A DNA stretch of 64,000 bases from Streptomyces venezuelae. GTDB lineage: Bacteria; Actinomycetota; Actinomycetes; Streptomycetales; Streptomycetaceae. How positions within the stretch are numbered: the first letter of the stretch is position 1; every line of letters begins with the position of its first letter. This document shows, piece by piece, positions 15,762-28,172 of this stretch. The stretch covers positions 7,092,001 to 7,156,000 of the forward strand of contig NZ_CP029193.1 of assembly GCF_008642355.1 (NCBI RefSeq). The letters run 5' to 3'. The position numbers and the translations under genes are program-made. The notes under the pieces are model-generated. The model saw only the letters and a program-made list of their open reading frames with translations, ran no database searches and was not told where the DNA came from.

Positions 15762-16253
15762 GTGAGTGGTTCCCTGCGCATCGACATCCCCGAGGGCGAG
15801 GACGCCATCCCGTACGTGTGGGGCGACATGGTCCCCGGGATCGGCGCGGCGGCGTCCAACTTCTCCCTCGCGGTGTACGCCCACACGACCCTGGGCCTGC
15901 GTGAGTTCGAGGCCGCGCGGCTGCGGGTCGCGCAGATCAACGGCTGCGTGTTCTGCCTGGACTGGCGCACCGAGCGCGACGGCGAGAAGGTCGAGGAGGG
16001 GTTCGAGGACGCCGTGACCCAGTGGCGCACCACCGACTCCTTCGACGACCGCACGAGGCTGGCCGCGGAGTACGCCGAGCGGTACGCCCTGGACCATCAC
16101 AACCTGGACGACGCGTTCTGGGCGCGGATGACCGCGCACTACAGCCAGGCCGAGATCGTCGAACTGAGCATGAGCATCGGGTCGTGGCTCGCGTTCGGCC
16201 GGCTCAATCACGTGCTCGGCCTCGACACGGTGTGCGTGCTGCCCAAACCCTGA
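15762..16253 (+). CDS. carboxymuconolactone decarboxylase/AhpD-like protein
   Basis: A 163-aa all-helical protein with the CVFC (CxxC) redox motif in QINGCVFCLDW and a downstream histidine (about H108-H109), typical of AhpD-like alkylhydroperoxidases of the CMD superfamily. It probably has disulfide or peroxidatic activity rather than decarboxylase activity. GTG start at 15762, three bases after the DapB-like gene, implying co-transcription. It converges with the cholesterol oxidase gene (37 bases apart); a role in detoxifying its hydrogen peroxide is possible but speculative. Confidence 0.8.
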   Translation: MSGSLRIDIPEGEDAIPYVWGDMVPGIGAAASNFSLAVYAHTTLGLREFEAARLRVAQINGCVFCLDWRTERDGEKVEEGFEDAVTQWRTTDSFDDRTRLAAEYAERYALDHHNLDDAFWARMTAHYSQAEIVELSMSIGSWLAFGRLNHVLGLDTVCVLPKP

Positions 16254-16290
16254 CCGCGTGCGGAACGGCGCTCACGAAGGGCGGGAGTGT

Positions 16291-19569
<3,279 letters not shown>

Positions 19570-19639
19570 CCCCACCCGCCTGCGCCGGATCCGGACCGGT
19601 CCATCGACCGCACCCACTCCGCCGGGAGACCATCGCCCC

Positions 19640-21544
19640 ATGCTCCCCACCACCCAGGGCGCGGGCCACGCCGAACCCCAGGCGGGCCTGCGCCGGCTGC
19701 TCGAACTGCTCGACCGGGGCGCGCCCGCCGAGGAGTTCGCGCGGCCCGCCGCCCGCGCCCGCGAAGCCGGGGCCTCCCTCGAGGACCTCGCCGCCCTCGA
19801 CGAGGCCACCGACATCGCGCTGCGCATCCACCGCACCCTCGGTGCGCACCGCCGTCGCGAGGCCGAGCTCACCGCGCTGTTCGACACCGCGAGCGACCTC
19901 GCCGCGCTCCGCGACCCGGACGCCGTGCTCCGCGCCATCGTGCGGCGCGCCAAACTGCTTCTCGGCACCGACGTCACGTACCTCTCGCTCAACGACGAGA
20001 CCGCGGGCGACACCTACATGCGGGTGACCGACGGGAGCATCGCGGCCGCCTTCCAGCAGCTGCGGCTCGGCATGGGCGAAGGGCTCGGTGGGCTCGTCGC
20101 GCAGACCGCCCGTCCCTATGTCACCCACGACTACCAGCATGACCCCCGCTTCCATCACACCGACGCCATCGACAGCGCCGTACTCCAGGAAGGGCTGCGG
20201 GCCATCCTCGGCGTGCCGCTGCGGCTCGGGTCGCGCGTCATCGGCGTGCTGTACGCCGCCGACCGCGCCGCCCGCGAATTCGCGACCGAGGAGATCGTGC
20301 TGCTCTCCTCCCTCGCCGACCACGCCGCCATCGCCATCGACGGCGCCCGCCTCCTGGAGGAGACCCGGGCCGCGCTCGTCGACCTCAACGCCGCCACCGA
20401 GACCATCCGGGCGCACAGCAGGGCCATGCGCCGCGCCGAGCAGGCCCACGACCAGCTCACCGATCTGGTGCTGCGCGGCGGCGGCGCCGACGAGGTCGCC
20501 GACGGCATCGCCGCACTCCTCGACGGCGGCGCCCTCATCCACGACGCGGACGGTGTCGAACTGGCCCGCACCGGCAGCGACCCCCTGCCGCCGCCCGCCG
20601 CCGCCGTCGCGGCGTCGCGCGCCAGCGGGCGCGCCGTACCGCAGGACGGCACCTGGGTGTGCGCGGTCCTCGCGGGACCCGAACTGCTCGGCAGCATCGC
20701 CCTCACCGGGCGACCCGAACTCGCCGACACCGACCGGCGGCTCTTCGAGCGGGCGAGCGTCGTCACTGCGCTCCTGCTGCTCCTTCGCCGGTCCGTCGCC
20801 GAGACCGAGGACCGCGTACGCGGCGAACTCCTCGGCGACCTGCTCGCCCCCTCCGGCGATCCCGCGGGGCTGGCCGGCCGCGCCCGCCGACTCGGCGTCC
20901 GGCTCGACCGCCCGCACGGCGTGTTCGTCGCCCACGGCGAGAGCGCGCCCCGGCCCCGGCTGCTCGCCGCCGCACACCGCGCCGCGCGCACCCACAGCGG
21001 CCTCGCCGGACTCCACCACGACAACGTGGTCATCGTGACCCCCGCCCTCACCCCCGGCGCCGACGCCCGGCAACTCGCCGCGGCCCTCGGCCGGACCATC
21101 GGCGCCCCGGTCACCGTCGGCGCGGCGGGCCCCGCCACCGGGCCCGCCGGACTGCCCGCGGCACACGCCGAGGCCCTGCGCTGCCTCTCCGCGCTGCGCG
21201 CCCTCGGCCACACCGGACACGGCGCGGCCCTCGCCGACCTCGGCTTCGTCGGACTGCTCATCGGCGAACAGGCCGACCTCGGCGGCTACGTCAGAGCGAC
21301 ACTCGGCCCCCTCCTCGACTACGACGCCGAACGCGGCACGGAGCTCGTGCGCACCCTGCAGGCGTACTTCGGGCAGGACCGCAGCCTCACCAGGGCCAAG
21401 GCGGCGCTGCACGTCCACGTGAACACGGTGGTGCAGCGCCTGGAACGCGTGGCACGGCTCCTCGGCGACGACTGGAACACCCCCGCCCGCACCCTGGAGA
21501 TCCAACTCGCCCTCAGGCTGCACAGGTTGACGCCACCGGGGTGA
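19640..21544 (+). CDS. GAF-domain PucR/CdaR-type transcriptional regulator
   Basis: A 634-aa regulator. A coiled N-terminus precedes a GAF sensor (about 80-245, with GMGEGLGGLVAQTARPY and AILGVPLRLGSRVIGVLY). A middle domain follows, and a C-terminal PucR-type helix-turn-helix (about 575-630, TRAKAALHVHVNTVVQRLERV) binds DNA. Such proteins usually activate an adjacent catabolic or transport gene when a small molecule binds the GAF domain. It lies 70 bases after the MHS transporter on the same strand and is its most likely regulator. The ligand is unknown. Confidence 0.87.
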   Translation: MLPTTQGAGHAEPQAGLRRLLELLDRGAPAEEFARPAARAREAGASLEDLAALDEATDIALRIHRTLGAHRRREAELTALFDTASDLAALRDPDAVLRAIVRRAKLLLGTDVTYLSLNDETAGDTYMRVTDGSIAAAFQQLRLGMGEGLGGLVAQTARPYVTHDYQHDPRFHHTDAIDSAVLQEGLRAILGVPLRLGSRVIGVLYAADRAAREFATEEIVLLSSLADHAAIAIDGARLLEETRAALVDLNAATETIRAHSRAMRRAEQAHDQLTDLVLRGGGADEVADGIAALLDGGALIHDADGVELARTGSDPLPPPAAAVAASRASGRAVPQDGTWVCAVLAGPELLGSIALTGRPELADTDRRLFERASVVTALLLLLRRSVAETEDRVRGELLGDLLAPSGDPAGLAGRARRLGVRLDRPHGVFVAHGESAPRPRLLAAAHRAARTHSGLAGLHHDNVVIVTPALTPGADARQLAAALGRTIGAPVTVGAAGPATGPAGLPAAHAEALRCLSALRALGHTGHGAALADLGFVGLLIGEQADLGGYVRATLGPLLDYDAERGTELVRTLQAYFGQDRSLTRAKAALHVHVNTVVQRLERVARLLGDDWNTPARTLEIQLALRLHRLTPPG

Positions 21545-21615
21545 GTTGTCACATTCCCGGCTGTTGGATCCGTCACGTGTGCGACCTACCCTGGAACCGC
21601 CTGAAAGGGAGTCGC

Positions 21616-23262
21616 ATGAGCGGACGCAGCGAGCGCACCGGGACGACTGCACGACCTCCACGGCCCGGCAAAGGGGAACGGATCGCCGACTGGGCGGACG
21701 GGCGACTGGGCATCAACACCCTGGCCAAGAGCCAGATGCGCAAGATCTTCCCCGACCACTGGTCGTTCATGTTCGGGGAGATCTGCCTCTACAGCTTCAT
21801 CATCCTCATCCTCACCGGCACCTATCTGACCCTCTTCTTCGACCCGAGCATGTCCGAAGTGACGTACGACGGGGCGTACGTACCGCTCAAGGGCATCCAG
21901 ATGAGCCGGGCGTACGAATCCACGGTGGACCTCAGCATGGAGGTGCGCGGCGGCCTCCTCATCCGGCAGATCCACCACTGGGCCGCGCTCGTCTTCGTCG
22001 CCGGAATGCTCGTGCACATGATGCGGGTGTTCTTCACCGGCGCGTTCCGCAAACCGCGCGAACTCAACTGGCTGTTCGGCTGGACACTGCTATTCCTCGG
22101 CATCATCACCGGCCTGACCGGCTACTCGCTGCCCGACGACATGCTCTCCGGCACCGGCATCCGCTTCGCGCAGGGCGCCATCCTCGCCACCCCCGTCATC
22201 GGGACGTACCTCTCCTTCTTCCTCTTCGGCGGAGAGTTCCCGGGGGAAGACATCATCCCGCGGCTCTACGCGATCCACATCCTGCTGCTCCCGGGCATCA
22301 TGCTGGGGCTCGTCGTCGTCCACCTGATCCTGGTCTTCTACCACAAGCACACCCAGTTCGCCGGGCCCGGCAAGACCGAGAAGAACGTGGTCGGAGCGCC
22401 GCTCCTGCCCGTCTACGTCGCCAAGGCCGGTGGCTTCTTCTTCCTCGTCTTCGGCGTCCTGGCGATCATGGGTGCGGTGGCCTCGATCAACCCGGTGTGG
22501 CAGATCGGCCCCTACCGGCCCGATCTGGTCTCCACCGGCGCCCAACCCGACTGGTACCTCGGATTCTCCGAGGGACTGATCCGGGTGATGCCCAGCTGGG
22601 AGATCAACGCCTGGGGCCACACGCTCAACCTGGGCGTCTTCATTCCCTTCGCGCTCTTCCCGATCATCCTCCTCGCCATCGGCGTCTATCCGTTCATCGA
22701 GTCCTGGGTCAAGGGCGACCGGCGGGAACACCACATCGCCGACCGGCCGCGCAACGCGCCGGTGCGCACCGGCCTCGGCGTCGCCTGGCTCGCACTGTTC
22801 GGCGTGCTGATGGTCGGCGGCGGCAATGACCTGTGGGCCACCCACTTCCATCTCTCCATCAACGCCATCACGTGGTTCGTGCGGGTCGGCTTCTTCGTCG
22901 TACCCGTCCTCGCCTTCGTCGTCACGCACCGCATCTGCCTCGGACTGCAGCGCAGGGACCACGACAAGGTCCTGCACGGCAGGGAGACCGGCACCATCAA
23001 ACGCCTCCCGCACGGCGAGTACGTCGAGATCCACGAGCGCCTCCCGCAGGCCGAGCTGTACCGCCTCACCGCCCACGAACAGCCCCGCCCCTACGAGATC
23101 GGACCCGTCGTCGACGCCAACGGCGTCACCCGCAAGGTCCGCCCCTCCGAACGCCTCCGCGCCCGCCTGGCCCGCGCCATGTACGGCCCCGGGGCACAGG
23201 TCCCGAAGGCGACACCGGAGGAGTACCTGGCGATCCAGCGGGGGGAGGGCGATCACCACTGA
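21616..23262 (+). CDS. qcrB: orphan cytochrome bc1 complex cytochrome b subunit
   Basis: A 548-aa QcrB-like membrane protein. Heme-ligand histidines are visible in RQIHHWAALVFVAGMLVHMMR and YAIHILLLPGIMLGLVVVH; TGYSLPDDMLSGTG and the Qo-type PDWYLGF are conserved. A long soluble C-terminal tail (about 420-548) is typical of actinobacteria. GAAAGGGAG precedes the ATG at 21616. Normally qcrB follows qcrC and qcrA in the respiratory operon; here both are absent and the neighbours are unrelated, so this is probably a second copy. It may serve an alternative complex or be expressed under special conditions. Confidence 0.9.
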   Translation: MSGRSERTGTTARPPRPGKGERIADWADGRLGINTLAKSQMRKIFPDHWSFMFGEICLYSFIILILTGTYLTLFFDPSMSEVTYDGAYVPLKGIQMSRAYESTVDLSMEVRGGLLIRQIHHWAALVFVAGMLVHMMRVFFTGAFRKPRELNWLFGWTLLFLGIITGLTGYSLPDDMLSGTGIRFAQGAILATPVIGTYLSFFLFGGEFPGEDIIPRLYAIHILLLPGIMLGLVVVHLILVFYHKHTQFAGPGKTEKNVVGAPLLPVYVAKAGGFFFLVFGVLAIMGAVASINPVWQIGPYRPDLVSTGAQPDWYLGFSEGLIRVMPSWEINAWGHTLNLGVFIPFALFPIILLAIGVYPFIESWVKGDRREHHIADRPRNAPVRTGLGVAWLALFGVLMVGGGNDLWATHFHLSINAITWFVRVGFFVVPVLAFVVTHRICLGLQRRDHDKVLHGRETGTIKRLPHGEYVEIHERLPQAELYRLTAHEQPRPYEIGPVVDANGVTRKVRPSERLRARLARAMYGPGAQVPKATPEEYLAIQRGEGDHH

Positions 23263-23285
23263 CGGCACCGCCGCGCCACCTCGGT

Positions 23286-23291
23286 TAGCCT
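23286..23291 (+). promoter_or_regulatory. -10 box of a leaderless phosphoesterase gene
   Basis: TAGCCT ends six bases before the GTG at 23298. This selects the GTG over the ATG at 23301 as the likely 5' end and start. Confidence 0.4.
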
Positions 23292-23297
23292 CGCAGC

Positions 23298-24155
23298 GTG
23301 ATGGCATCCGAGAACACTCCGAAGCTGCTCGCCACCAGCGACCTGCATGTGGCGTACGCGGAGAACAGGACGTACGTCGAGACGATACGGCCGCAGTCGG
23401 ACGGGGACTGGCTGATCGTCGCGGGCGACGTCGCCGAGCGCATGGCCGACATCGAGTGGGCGCTGCGCACGCTCGCCGGGCGCTTCGCCAAGGTGGTGTG
23501 GTCGCCGGGCAACCATGAACTGTGGACGCCGAAGGACGACCCGGTCCAGCTGCGCGGCGAGGAACGGTACCAGCACATCGTCGCGCTCTGCCGGGAGTCG
23601 GGCATCGCGACGCCCGAGGACCCCTACCCCGTATGGCGCGGAGCCGGTGGTCCCGTCGTGGTCGCCCCGCTCTTCCTCCTCTACGACTACACCTTCCGCC
23701 CCGAGGGCACGCACACGAAGGAGCAGGCGCTGGAGGTCGCCCACGAGGCGGGCGTCGTCTGCACGGACGAGTACTTCCTGCACCCCGACCCGTACGCGAC
23801 CCGCGACGACTGGTCCCGCGCCCGCGTCAAGCACACCGAGGACCTCCTCGCCGCGCGCCCCGCGGGCCTGCCGACCGTCCTGGTCAACCACTGGCCGCTG
23901 CTGCGCGAACCCACCCGCATCCTGCGCTACCCCGAGTTCGCCCTGTGGTGCGGCACCGAGAGCTCCGCAGACTGGCACGTGAAGTACGAGGCGGCCGCGG
24001 TCGTCTACGGCCACCTGCACATCCCGCGCACCACCGTGCACGACGGCGTGCCGCACATCGAGGCGTCCGTCGGCTACCCCCGCGAGTGGCGCAGGGACTT
24101 CCACCCCGACCCGCACCTGCGCCAGGTACTTCCGGTGCCGCCGGCGACGGACTGA
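23298..24155 (+). CDS. calcineurin-like metallophosphoesterase
   Basis: A 285-aa protein with the full set of metallophosphoesterase motifs: SDLHVAY (DxH), GDVAERM (GD), SPGNHELW (GNHE), VNHW and VYGHLHIPR (GHxH). These bind a dinuclear metal centre that hydrolyses phosphomonoesters, diesters or nucleotides. No signal peptide, so probably cytosolic. The start is either GTG 23298 or ATG 23301; a -10 box six bases before the GTG suggests a leaderless transcript from 23298. Convergent with the RCK-domain gene with six bases between. The substrate is unknown. Confidence 0.88.
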   Translation: MMASENTPKLLATSDLHVAYAENRTYVETIRPQSDGDWLIVAGDVAERMADIEWALRTLAGRFAKVVWSPGNHELWTPKDDPVQLRGEERYQHIVALCRESGIATPEDPYPVWRGAGGPVVVAPLFLLYDYTFRPEGTHTKEQALEVAHEAGVVCTDEYFLHPDPYATRDDWSRARVKHTEDLLAARPAGLPTVLVNHWPLLREPTRILRYPEFALWCGTESSADWHVKYEAAAVVYGHLHIPRTTVHDGVPHIEASVGYPREWRRDFHPDPHLRQVLPVPPATD

Positions 24156-24161
24156 ACCGGC

Positions 24162-26123
24162 TCAGGGCTGCGCGGGCAGCGGTCTGCGGGCGAGGAGTTC
24201 GGCCAGACCCTGGCGGGTGGCGGCCAGGACGACACGGTCCTCGGGGCGCAGGACGTACTCCGGGTCGAGCTCCCACTCCAGGCCCGAGGACAGGCCCGAC
24301 TCCTGGTCCGACGCGCGTTCCAGGGCGACGACGCGCCACGCGCCCGGCCGGAACACCTCGGAGATCTTGCGGCCCGTCAGCTGCGGCTGGAGCGACACGT
24401 CGAGCGCCGCGAAGAGCAGCACCGAACGCTCGACGGGCAGCGCGCCCAGAATCTGGCGGCCCATCATCGCCCCGGCGAAGGCGGGCGCGGCCAGCGCCGA
24501 CACGCTGCGGCTGCGGGTGAGGGCTCCGGGGTGCGCGGCGCGCAGGGTGCGGTAGACGGCGGTCGCGAACTCGTCGTCGTACAGCCGCAGCGCCACCCGC
24601 AGGTCGGGCTTCACCGACCGTGCGTACAGGGCCGCTTCGAGGTTTATCGTGTCCGCGCTGGTCAGCGCGAGCAGCGCGTGTGCGCGGTGCACCTTCGCCG
24701 CCTCCAGGACGCCTTCCTCCGTCACGTCCCCGATCACGGTGGGCACGCGCAGCCGTCGCGCCAGGGAGATGCCGCGGGCCTCCGGGTCGGCCTCCACGCA
24801 CACCACGGGGATGTCCAGCTCACGGAGCCGGGCGAGGACCCGCGTGCCGATCTTGCCGAGGCCGAGCAGGACGACGTGGCCCGACAGGCCGCGCGGCGGG
24901 CGGCGCAGCGAGGACGCGGTGCGGAAGGTGCCGAGGGCCTCCAGGACGGCGGCGAAGAGGATGGGGAGGAGGAGCAGTCCGACCAGGCCGGCCAGGAGCT
25001 GGAGGATCTGGCGGCTCATCGGTCCGTCGGTCGCCGGATCGTTGATCGAGAACAGGTCGAGGAGCGTCAGGTACGTGGCGTGCAGCGGCGTCGTGTCCTC
25101 GGTGGTGACGATCGACGCGATGGCCATGCCGACGACGGCCGCCGCGAACCCCGCCACCGACCAGCGCAGGCGACGCGAGAACAGTTCGCGCAACGGCACG
25201 CCGCGCCCCGCGAGGAACCCGGGCGGCGGCGCGGACCCCGAGTACGAGACGGTCTCGAGGACCAGCGCGCCCCGGCCGGGAGCGGCGGCGACGGCGTCGT
25301 CGTCCGGCAGCAGCCGCGGCCCCGCCCCGGCACCCGCGTCGTCCGAACCCTCCGCGCCCGCCGGGTCGTTGGCGGTGGACGAGAGCAGCGCGAGAGTGGC
25401 GAGCCCGCGCGGCGCCACCTGGCCCGGCGCCGGGGGAGTGCGCTCCACGGCGCGCAGCAGCAGCCCGTCGGCGTGCACGACCTTGCTGGTTCCGGCGACC
25501 GCGGTGGCCGCGAGGGCGGGCGCCGCCGTGTCGGCGTCGGACAGGACGGTGACGCTGGCGTCCGTCGTCGCCAGGCCGGCCACGGCCGCGGCCTGGTCGA
25601 GCAGTTCCTCCACGTGCTGGCCGAGCTTGCGGTTGTACAGCCGGATCACCAGACGGAGACGGGGGTTGAGCCGCCGCGCGGCGAGCGCCGCACGGATGTT
25701 GGTCTCGTCGTCGTCATGCATCAGCGCGAGCGCGGCGGCCTGCGGGACGCCCGCGTCGGCGAGGACGTCGTCGGTGAGCTCGGGGGCTTCCACGGTCCGC
25801 GGCAGGTCGGCCGCGCCGCTGCCCTCACCGGTGCCGTGCCCGTTTCCGTTCCCGTGCGCGGAGCCGTTGCCGTTCATGTTCCCGGTGGTCCGGGACACCG
25901 CCGCGGTGATACGTCCGATCAGTGCGGTCGTCAGGGCTCGCCCCGTCGGGCGGCTCGGCTCGCCGCCCCCGGACGGCACGACGAGGACGACCTGTTCGCC
26001 GTAGACGCCGCGGAGTTCGGCGGCGAGCCGGTGGGCCAGGACGTTGTCACCGCCGCACACGACCATGTGGCCGGGGGCGGGCAGTTGCGGGCGCGGTGAG
26101 GGAAGCGACGATGCGTGCGACAC
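24162..26123 (-). CDS. double RCK/NAD-binding ion-channel-like membrane protein
   Basis: About 653 aa from the GTG at 26123 (ATG at 26066 is the alternative; neither has a clear ribosome-binding site). The N-terminal Rossmann domain begins HMVVCGGDNVLAHRLAAEL. A low-complexity linker, rich in NGNG repeats around 100 codons in, precedes the rest of that domain. Two hydrophobic segments at about 340-430 (FAAAVVGMAIASIV, LLAGLVGLLLLPILFAAVL) are followed by a second TrkA-N domain (VVLLGLGKIGTRVL) and a TrkA-C-like end. This resembles actinobacterial CASTOR/POLLUX-like or TrkA-type cation channel proteins gated by nucleotides. The ion is not known. Confidence 0.75.
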   Translation of the reverse strand: MSHASSLPSPRPQLPAPGHMVVCGGDNVLAHRLAAELRGVYGEQVVLVVPSGGGEPSRPTGRALTTALIGRITAAVSRTTGNMNGNGSAHGNGNGHGTGEGSGAADLPRTVEAPELTDDVLADAGVPQAAALALMHDDDETNIRAALAARRLNPRLRLVIRLYNRKLGQHVEELLDQAAAVAGLATTDASVTVLSDADTAAPALAATAVAGTSKVVHADGLLLRAVERTPPAPGQVAPRGLATLALLSSTANDPAGAEGSDDAGAGAGPRLLPDDDAVAAAPGRGALVLETVSYSGSAPPPGFLAGRGVPLRELFSRRLRWSVAGFAAAVVGMAIASIVTTEDTTPLHATYLTLLDLFSINDPATDGPMSRQILQLLAGLVGLLLLPILFAAVLEALGTFRTASSLRRPPRGLSGHVVLLGLGKIGTRVLARLRELDIPVVCVEADPEARGISLARRLRVPTVIGDVTEEGVLEAAKVHRAHALLALTSADTINLEAALYARSVKPDLRVALRLYDDEFATAVYRTLRAAHPGALTRSRSVSALAAPAFAGAMMGRQILGALPVERSVLLFAALDVSLQPQLTGRKISEVFRPGAWRVVALERASDQESGLSSGLEWELDPEYVLRPEDRVVLAATRQGLAELLARRPLPAQP

Positions 26124-26178
26124 AGGAGGAAGAGTGCCGCATGGGGCCGTACGGTTCCGCGTGTCGCACAATGGTTCT

Positions 26179-26204
26179 GTTCTGACTGATCCATCAGTCA
26201 GAAC
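26179..26204. promoter_or_regulatory. 12-bp inverted repeat, candidate operator
   Basis: Perfect arms GTTCTGACTGAT and ATCAGTCAGAAC separated by CC, in the divergent region between the RCK protein gene and the XRE-TetR regulator. The symmetric TGACTGAT/ATCAGTCA core is typical of TetR-type operators. Confidence 0.6.
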
Positions 26205-26259
26205 CGCAATTCTCCCCTGAAGGTCTTTGGGGACGCGGAAAGAATCGGAGAAACCGAGT

Positions 26260-26290
26260 CCCGCGCGTTGCGGTTGTCGCAACGCGCGGG
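26260..26290. promoter_or_regulatory. 13-bp inverted repeat before the XRE-TetR gene
   Basis: Perfect arms CCCGCGCGTTGCG and CGCAACGCGCGGG around GTTGT. It ends one base before a TAGGGT -10 box (26291-26296) that lies eight bases upstream of the ATG at 26305, so a protein bound here would block the promoter. Candidate autoregulatory operator. Confidence 0.6.
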
Positions 26291-26304
26291 TAGGGTCGCC
26301 GACC

Positions 26305-27165
26305 ATGGTGTACGACCCCGAGGTGGCGGACCGCGTCCGCAAGGTGATCGCCGATGCCGGAGTGACCCAGCGCGAGTTCGCCCGCCGCATCGTCATGGAC
26401 CCCTCCAAGCTGTCCCGGTCGCTCGGCGGCACCCGGCGCTTCACCGCGGCGGAGCTCGCCCGCATCGCGGACACCGGCGGGGTCGACGCGGGCTGGCTGC
26501 TCGGCGCCGCCGGTGTCCGCGACGATGCCGCCGGGACCGCGGAGCCCGCCGCGCGGCGGGAGCGCGCCGTGGCACCCGAGGGCGGCCGTCCCCTGCAGAT
26601 CGTCCGCGAGACCGTCCGCCTCATCGCGGAGCGCGGCTTCCACGCCGTCCGCGTCCAGGACATCGCCGCGGCCTGCGACACCAGCACCGCCGCGATCCAC
26701 TACCACTTCCCGGGCCGCGACGACCTCCTCGAGGCCGCGGTGCGCTGGTGCATGGACGAGGACACGGCACGCCGCGCGGCCAGGGTCGCGGACGCCGCCG
26801 ACACCGCCGACGAACTGCGTCAGCTCATCGAGCTGCAGATCCCCCGCACCCCGCAGCAGCGCTGGCAGTGGCTCGTCTGGCTCGACCTGTGGGCGGAGGC
26901 CGCCCGCTCCACCGCCATGGGCCGACTGCACGCCGACTACTACCGGCAGTGGCGCACCACCGTCGCCGACGTCATCCGCCGCGGCATCGCCGAAGGCGTC
27001 TTCCGGCTCGCCGACCCCGAGGCGGCGGCGCTGCGCCTGACCGCGCTGATCGACGGCCTCGCCACGCAGGTCCTCGCCTCCGCGCCCGACGCTCCCGGCG
27101 CGGGCCCCGACGACATGCACGAGTCCCTCATCGCCTACGTGGACGCGACGCTGACCGCGCACTGA
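26305..27165 (+). CDS. hybrid XRE-HTH plus TetR-family regulator
   Basis: A 286-aa protein with two DNA-binding modules. An XRE/Cro-like HTH at about 8-60 ([23 protein letters not shown]) is followed by a linker and a TetR HTH at about 100-145 ([20 protein letters not shown]), then a helical TetR C-terminal domain. TetR proteins usually have only one HTH. It starts 59 bases before the carnitine-type catabolic operon on the same strand and two strong palindromes lie upstream, so it is the likely repressor of itself and of that operon. The ligand may be carnitine or an intermediate. Confidence 0.85.
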   Translation: MVYDPEVADRVRKVIADAGVTQREFARRIVMDPSKLSRSLGGTRRFTAAELARIADTGGVDAGWLLGAAGVRDDAAGTAEPAARRERAVAPEGGRPLQIVRETVRLIAERGFHAVRVQDIAAACDTSTAAIHYHFPGRDDLLEAAVRWCMDEDTARRAARVADAADTADELRQLIELQIPRTPQQRWQWLVWLDLWAEAARSTAMGRLHADYYRQWRTTVADVIRRGIAEGVFRLADPEAAALRLTALIDGLATQVLASAPDAPGAGPDDMHESLIAYVDATLTAH

Positions 27166-27223
27166 CACCTCGTACGCAGACATCCCCTGTACGCGACACC
27201 CCACCCCCGAGGGAGAGTTCCGC

Positions 27224-28120
27224 ATGCCCGTGAACGACAACGTCATCATCACCGCCGCCCTGACCGGCGCCGGTGACACCGTCCGCAAGAGCCCGCACGT
27301 GCCCGTCACGCCCGAGCAGATAGCCACCTCCGCGGTCGAGGCCGCCGACGCGGGCGCCGCCGTCGTCCACATCCACGTACGCAACCCCGAGACCGGCGAG
27401 CCCTCCCGCGACCCGCGCCTGTACCGCGAGGTCGTCGAGCGCATCAAGGAGACCGGCACCGACGTCGTCATCAACCTCACCGCGGGCATGGGCGGCGACC
27501 TCGTCGTCGACCCCATCGTGCCGCTGCAGGACCTCGGCGAGCTGCCCGGCACCGACCTCGTCGGCGGCCTCGACCGGCTCCCGCACGTCGAGGACCTGCT
27601 GCCCGACATCTGCACCCTCGACTGCGGCTCCCTCAACTTCGGCGACAACCTCTACGTCTCCACGCCCGACATGCTCCGCCAGGGCGCCAAGCGCATCCAG
27701 GGGCTCGGCGTCCGCCCCGAGCTGGAGATCTTCGACACCGGCCAGCTGTGGTTCGCCAAGCAGCTCCTCGCCGAGGGACTGCTCGACAACCCCACCGTCT
27801 TCCAGCTCTGCATGGGCATCCCGTGGGGCGCGCCCGCCGACCCGGGCGTCCTCCAGTCCATGGTCAACATGCTGCCCGAAGGCGCCCAGTGGGCCAGCTT
27901 CGCGCTCGGCCGCATGCAGATGCCGTGGGTCGCGCAGTCCATCCTGCTCGGCGGTCAGGTACGCGTCGGCCTGGAGGACAACCTCTACCTCGGCAAGGGC
28001 AACAAGGCGACCAACGCGCAGCTCGTCGAGCGCGCCGTGCAGATCACGGAGAACTTCGGCTCGCGCGTCGCGACACCGGACGAGGCCCGCCAGAAGCTCG
28101 GCCTGAAGCCCCGCTCCTGA
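27224..28120 (+). CDS. cdhC: dehydrocarnitine cleavage enzyme (BKACE family)
   Basis: A 298-aa beta-keto acid cleavage enzyme (former DUF849). The family features are VVHIHVRN (metal histidines), the GSLNFGDN region, GMGGD, and [12 protein letters not shown] followed by [11 protein letters not shown]. Family members cleave a beta-keto acid with acetyl-CoA. With the adjacent dehydrogenase and thioesterase this order matches the Pseudomonas cdh genes, in which CdhC splits 3-dehydrocarnitine plus acetyl-CoA into acetoacetate and betainyl-CoA. GAGGGAGAG precedes the ATG at 27224. First structural gene of the operon. The substrate is inferred from context. Confidence 0.82.
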   Translation: MPVNDNVIITAALTGAGDTVRKSPHVPVTPEQIATSAVEAADAGAAVVHIHVRNPETGEPSRDPRLYREVVERIKETGTDVVINLTAGMGGDLVVDPIVPLQDLGELPGTDLVGGLDRLPHVEDLLPDICTLDCGSLNFGDNLYVSTPDMLRQGAKRIQGLGVRPELEIFDTGQLWFAKQLLAEGLLDNPTVFQLCMGIPWGAPADPGVLQSMVNMLPEGAQWASFALGRMQMPWVAQSILLGGQVRVGLEDNLYLGKGNKATNAQLVERAVQITENFGSRVATPDEARQKLGLKPRS

Positions 28121-28172
28121 CGCGCCGACACTTCCCCACGTCTCCTTCCCCCCCCCCACAGAGGACACCACC

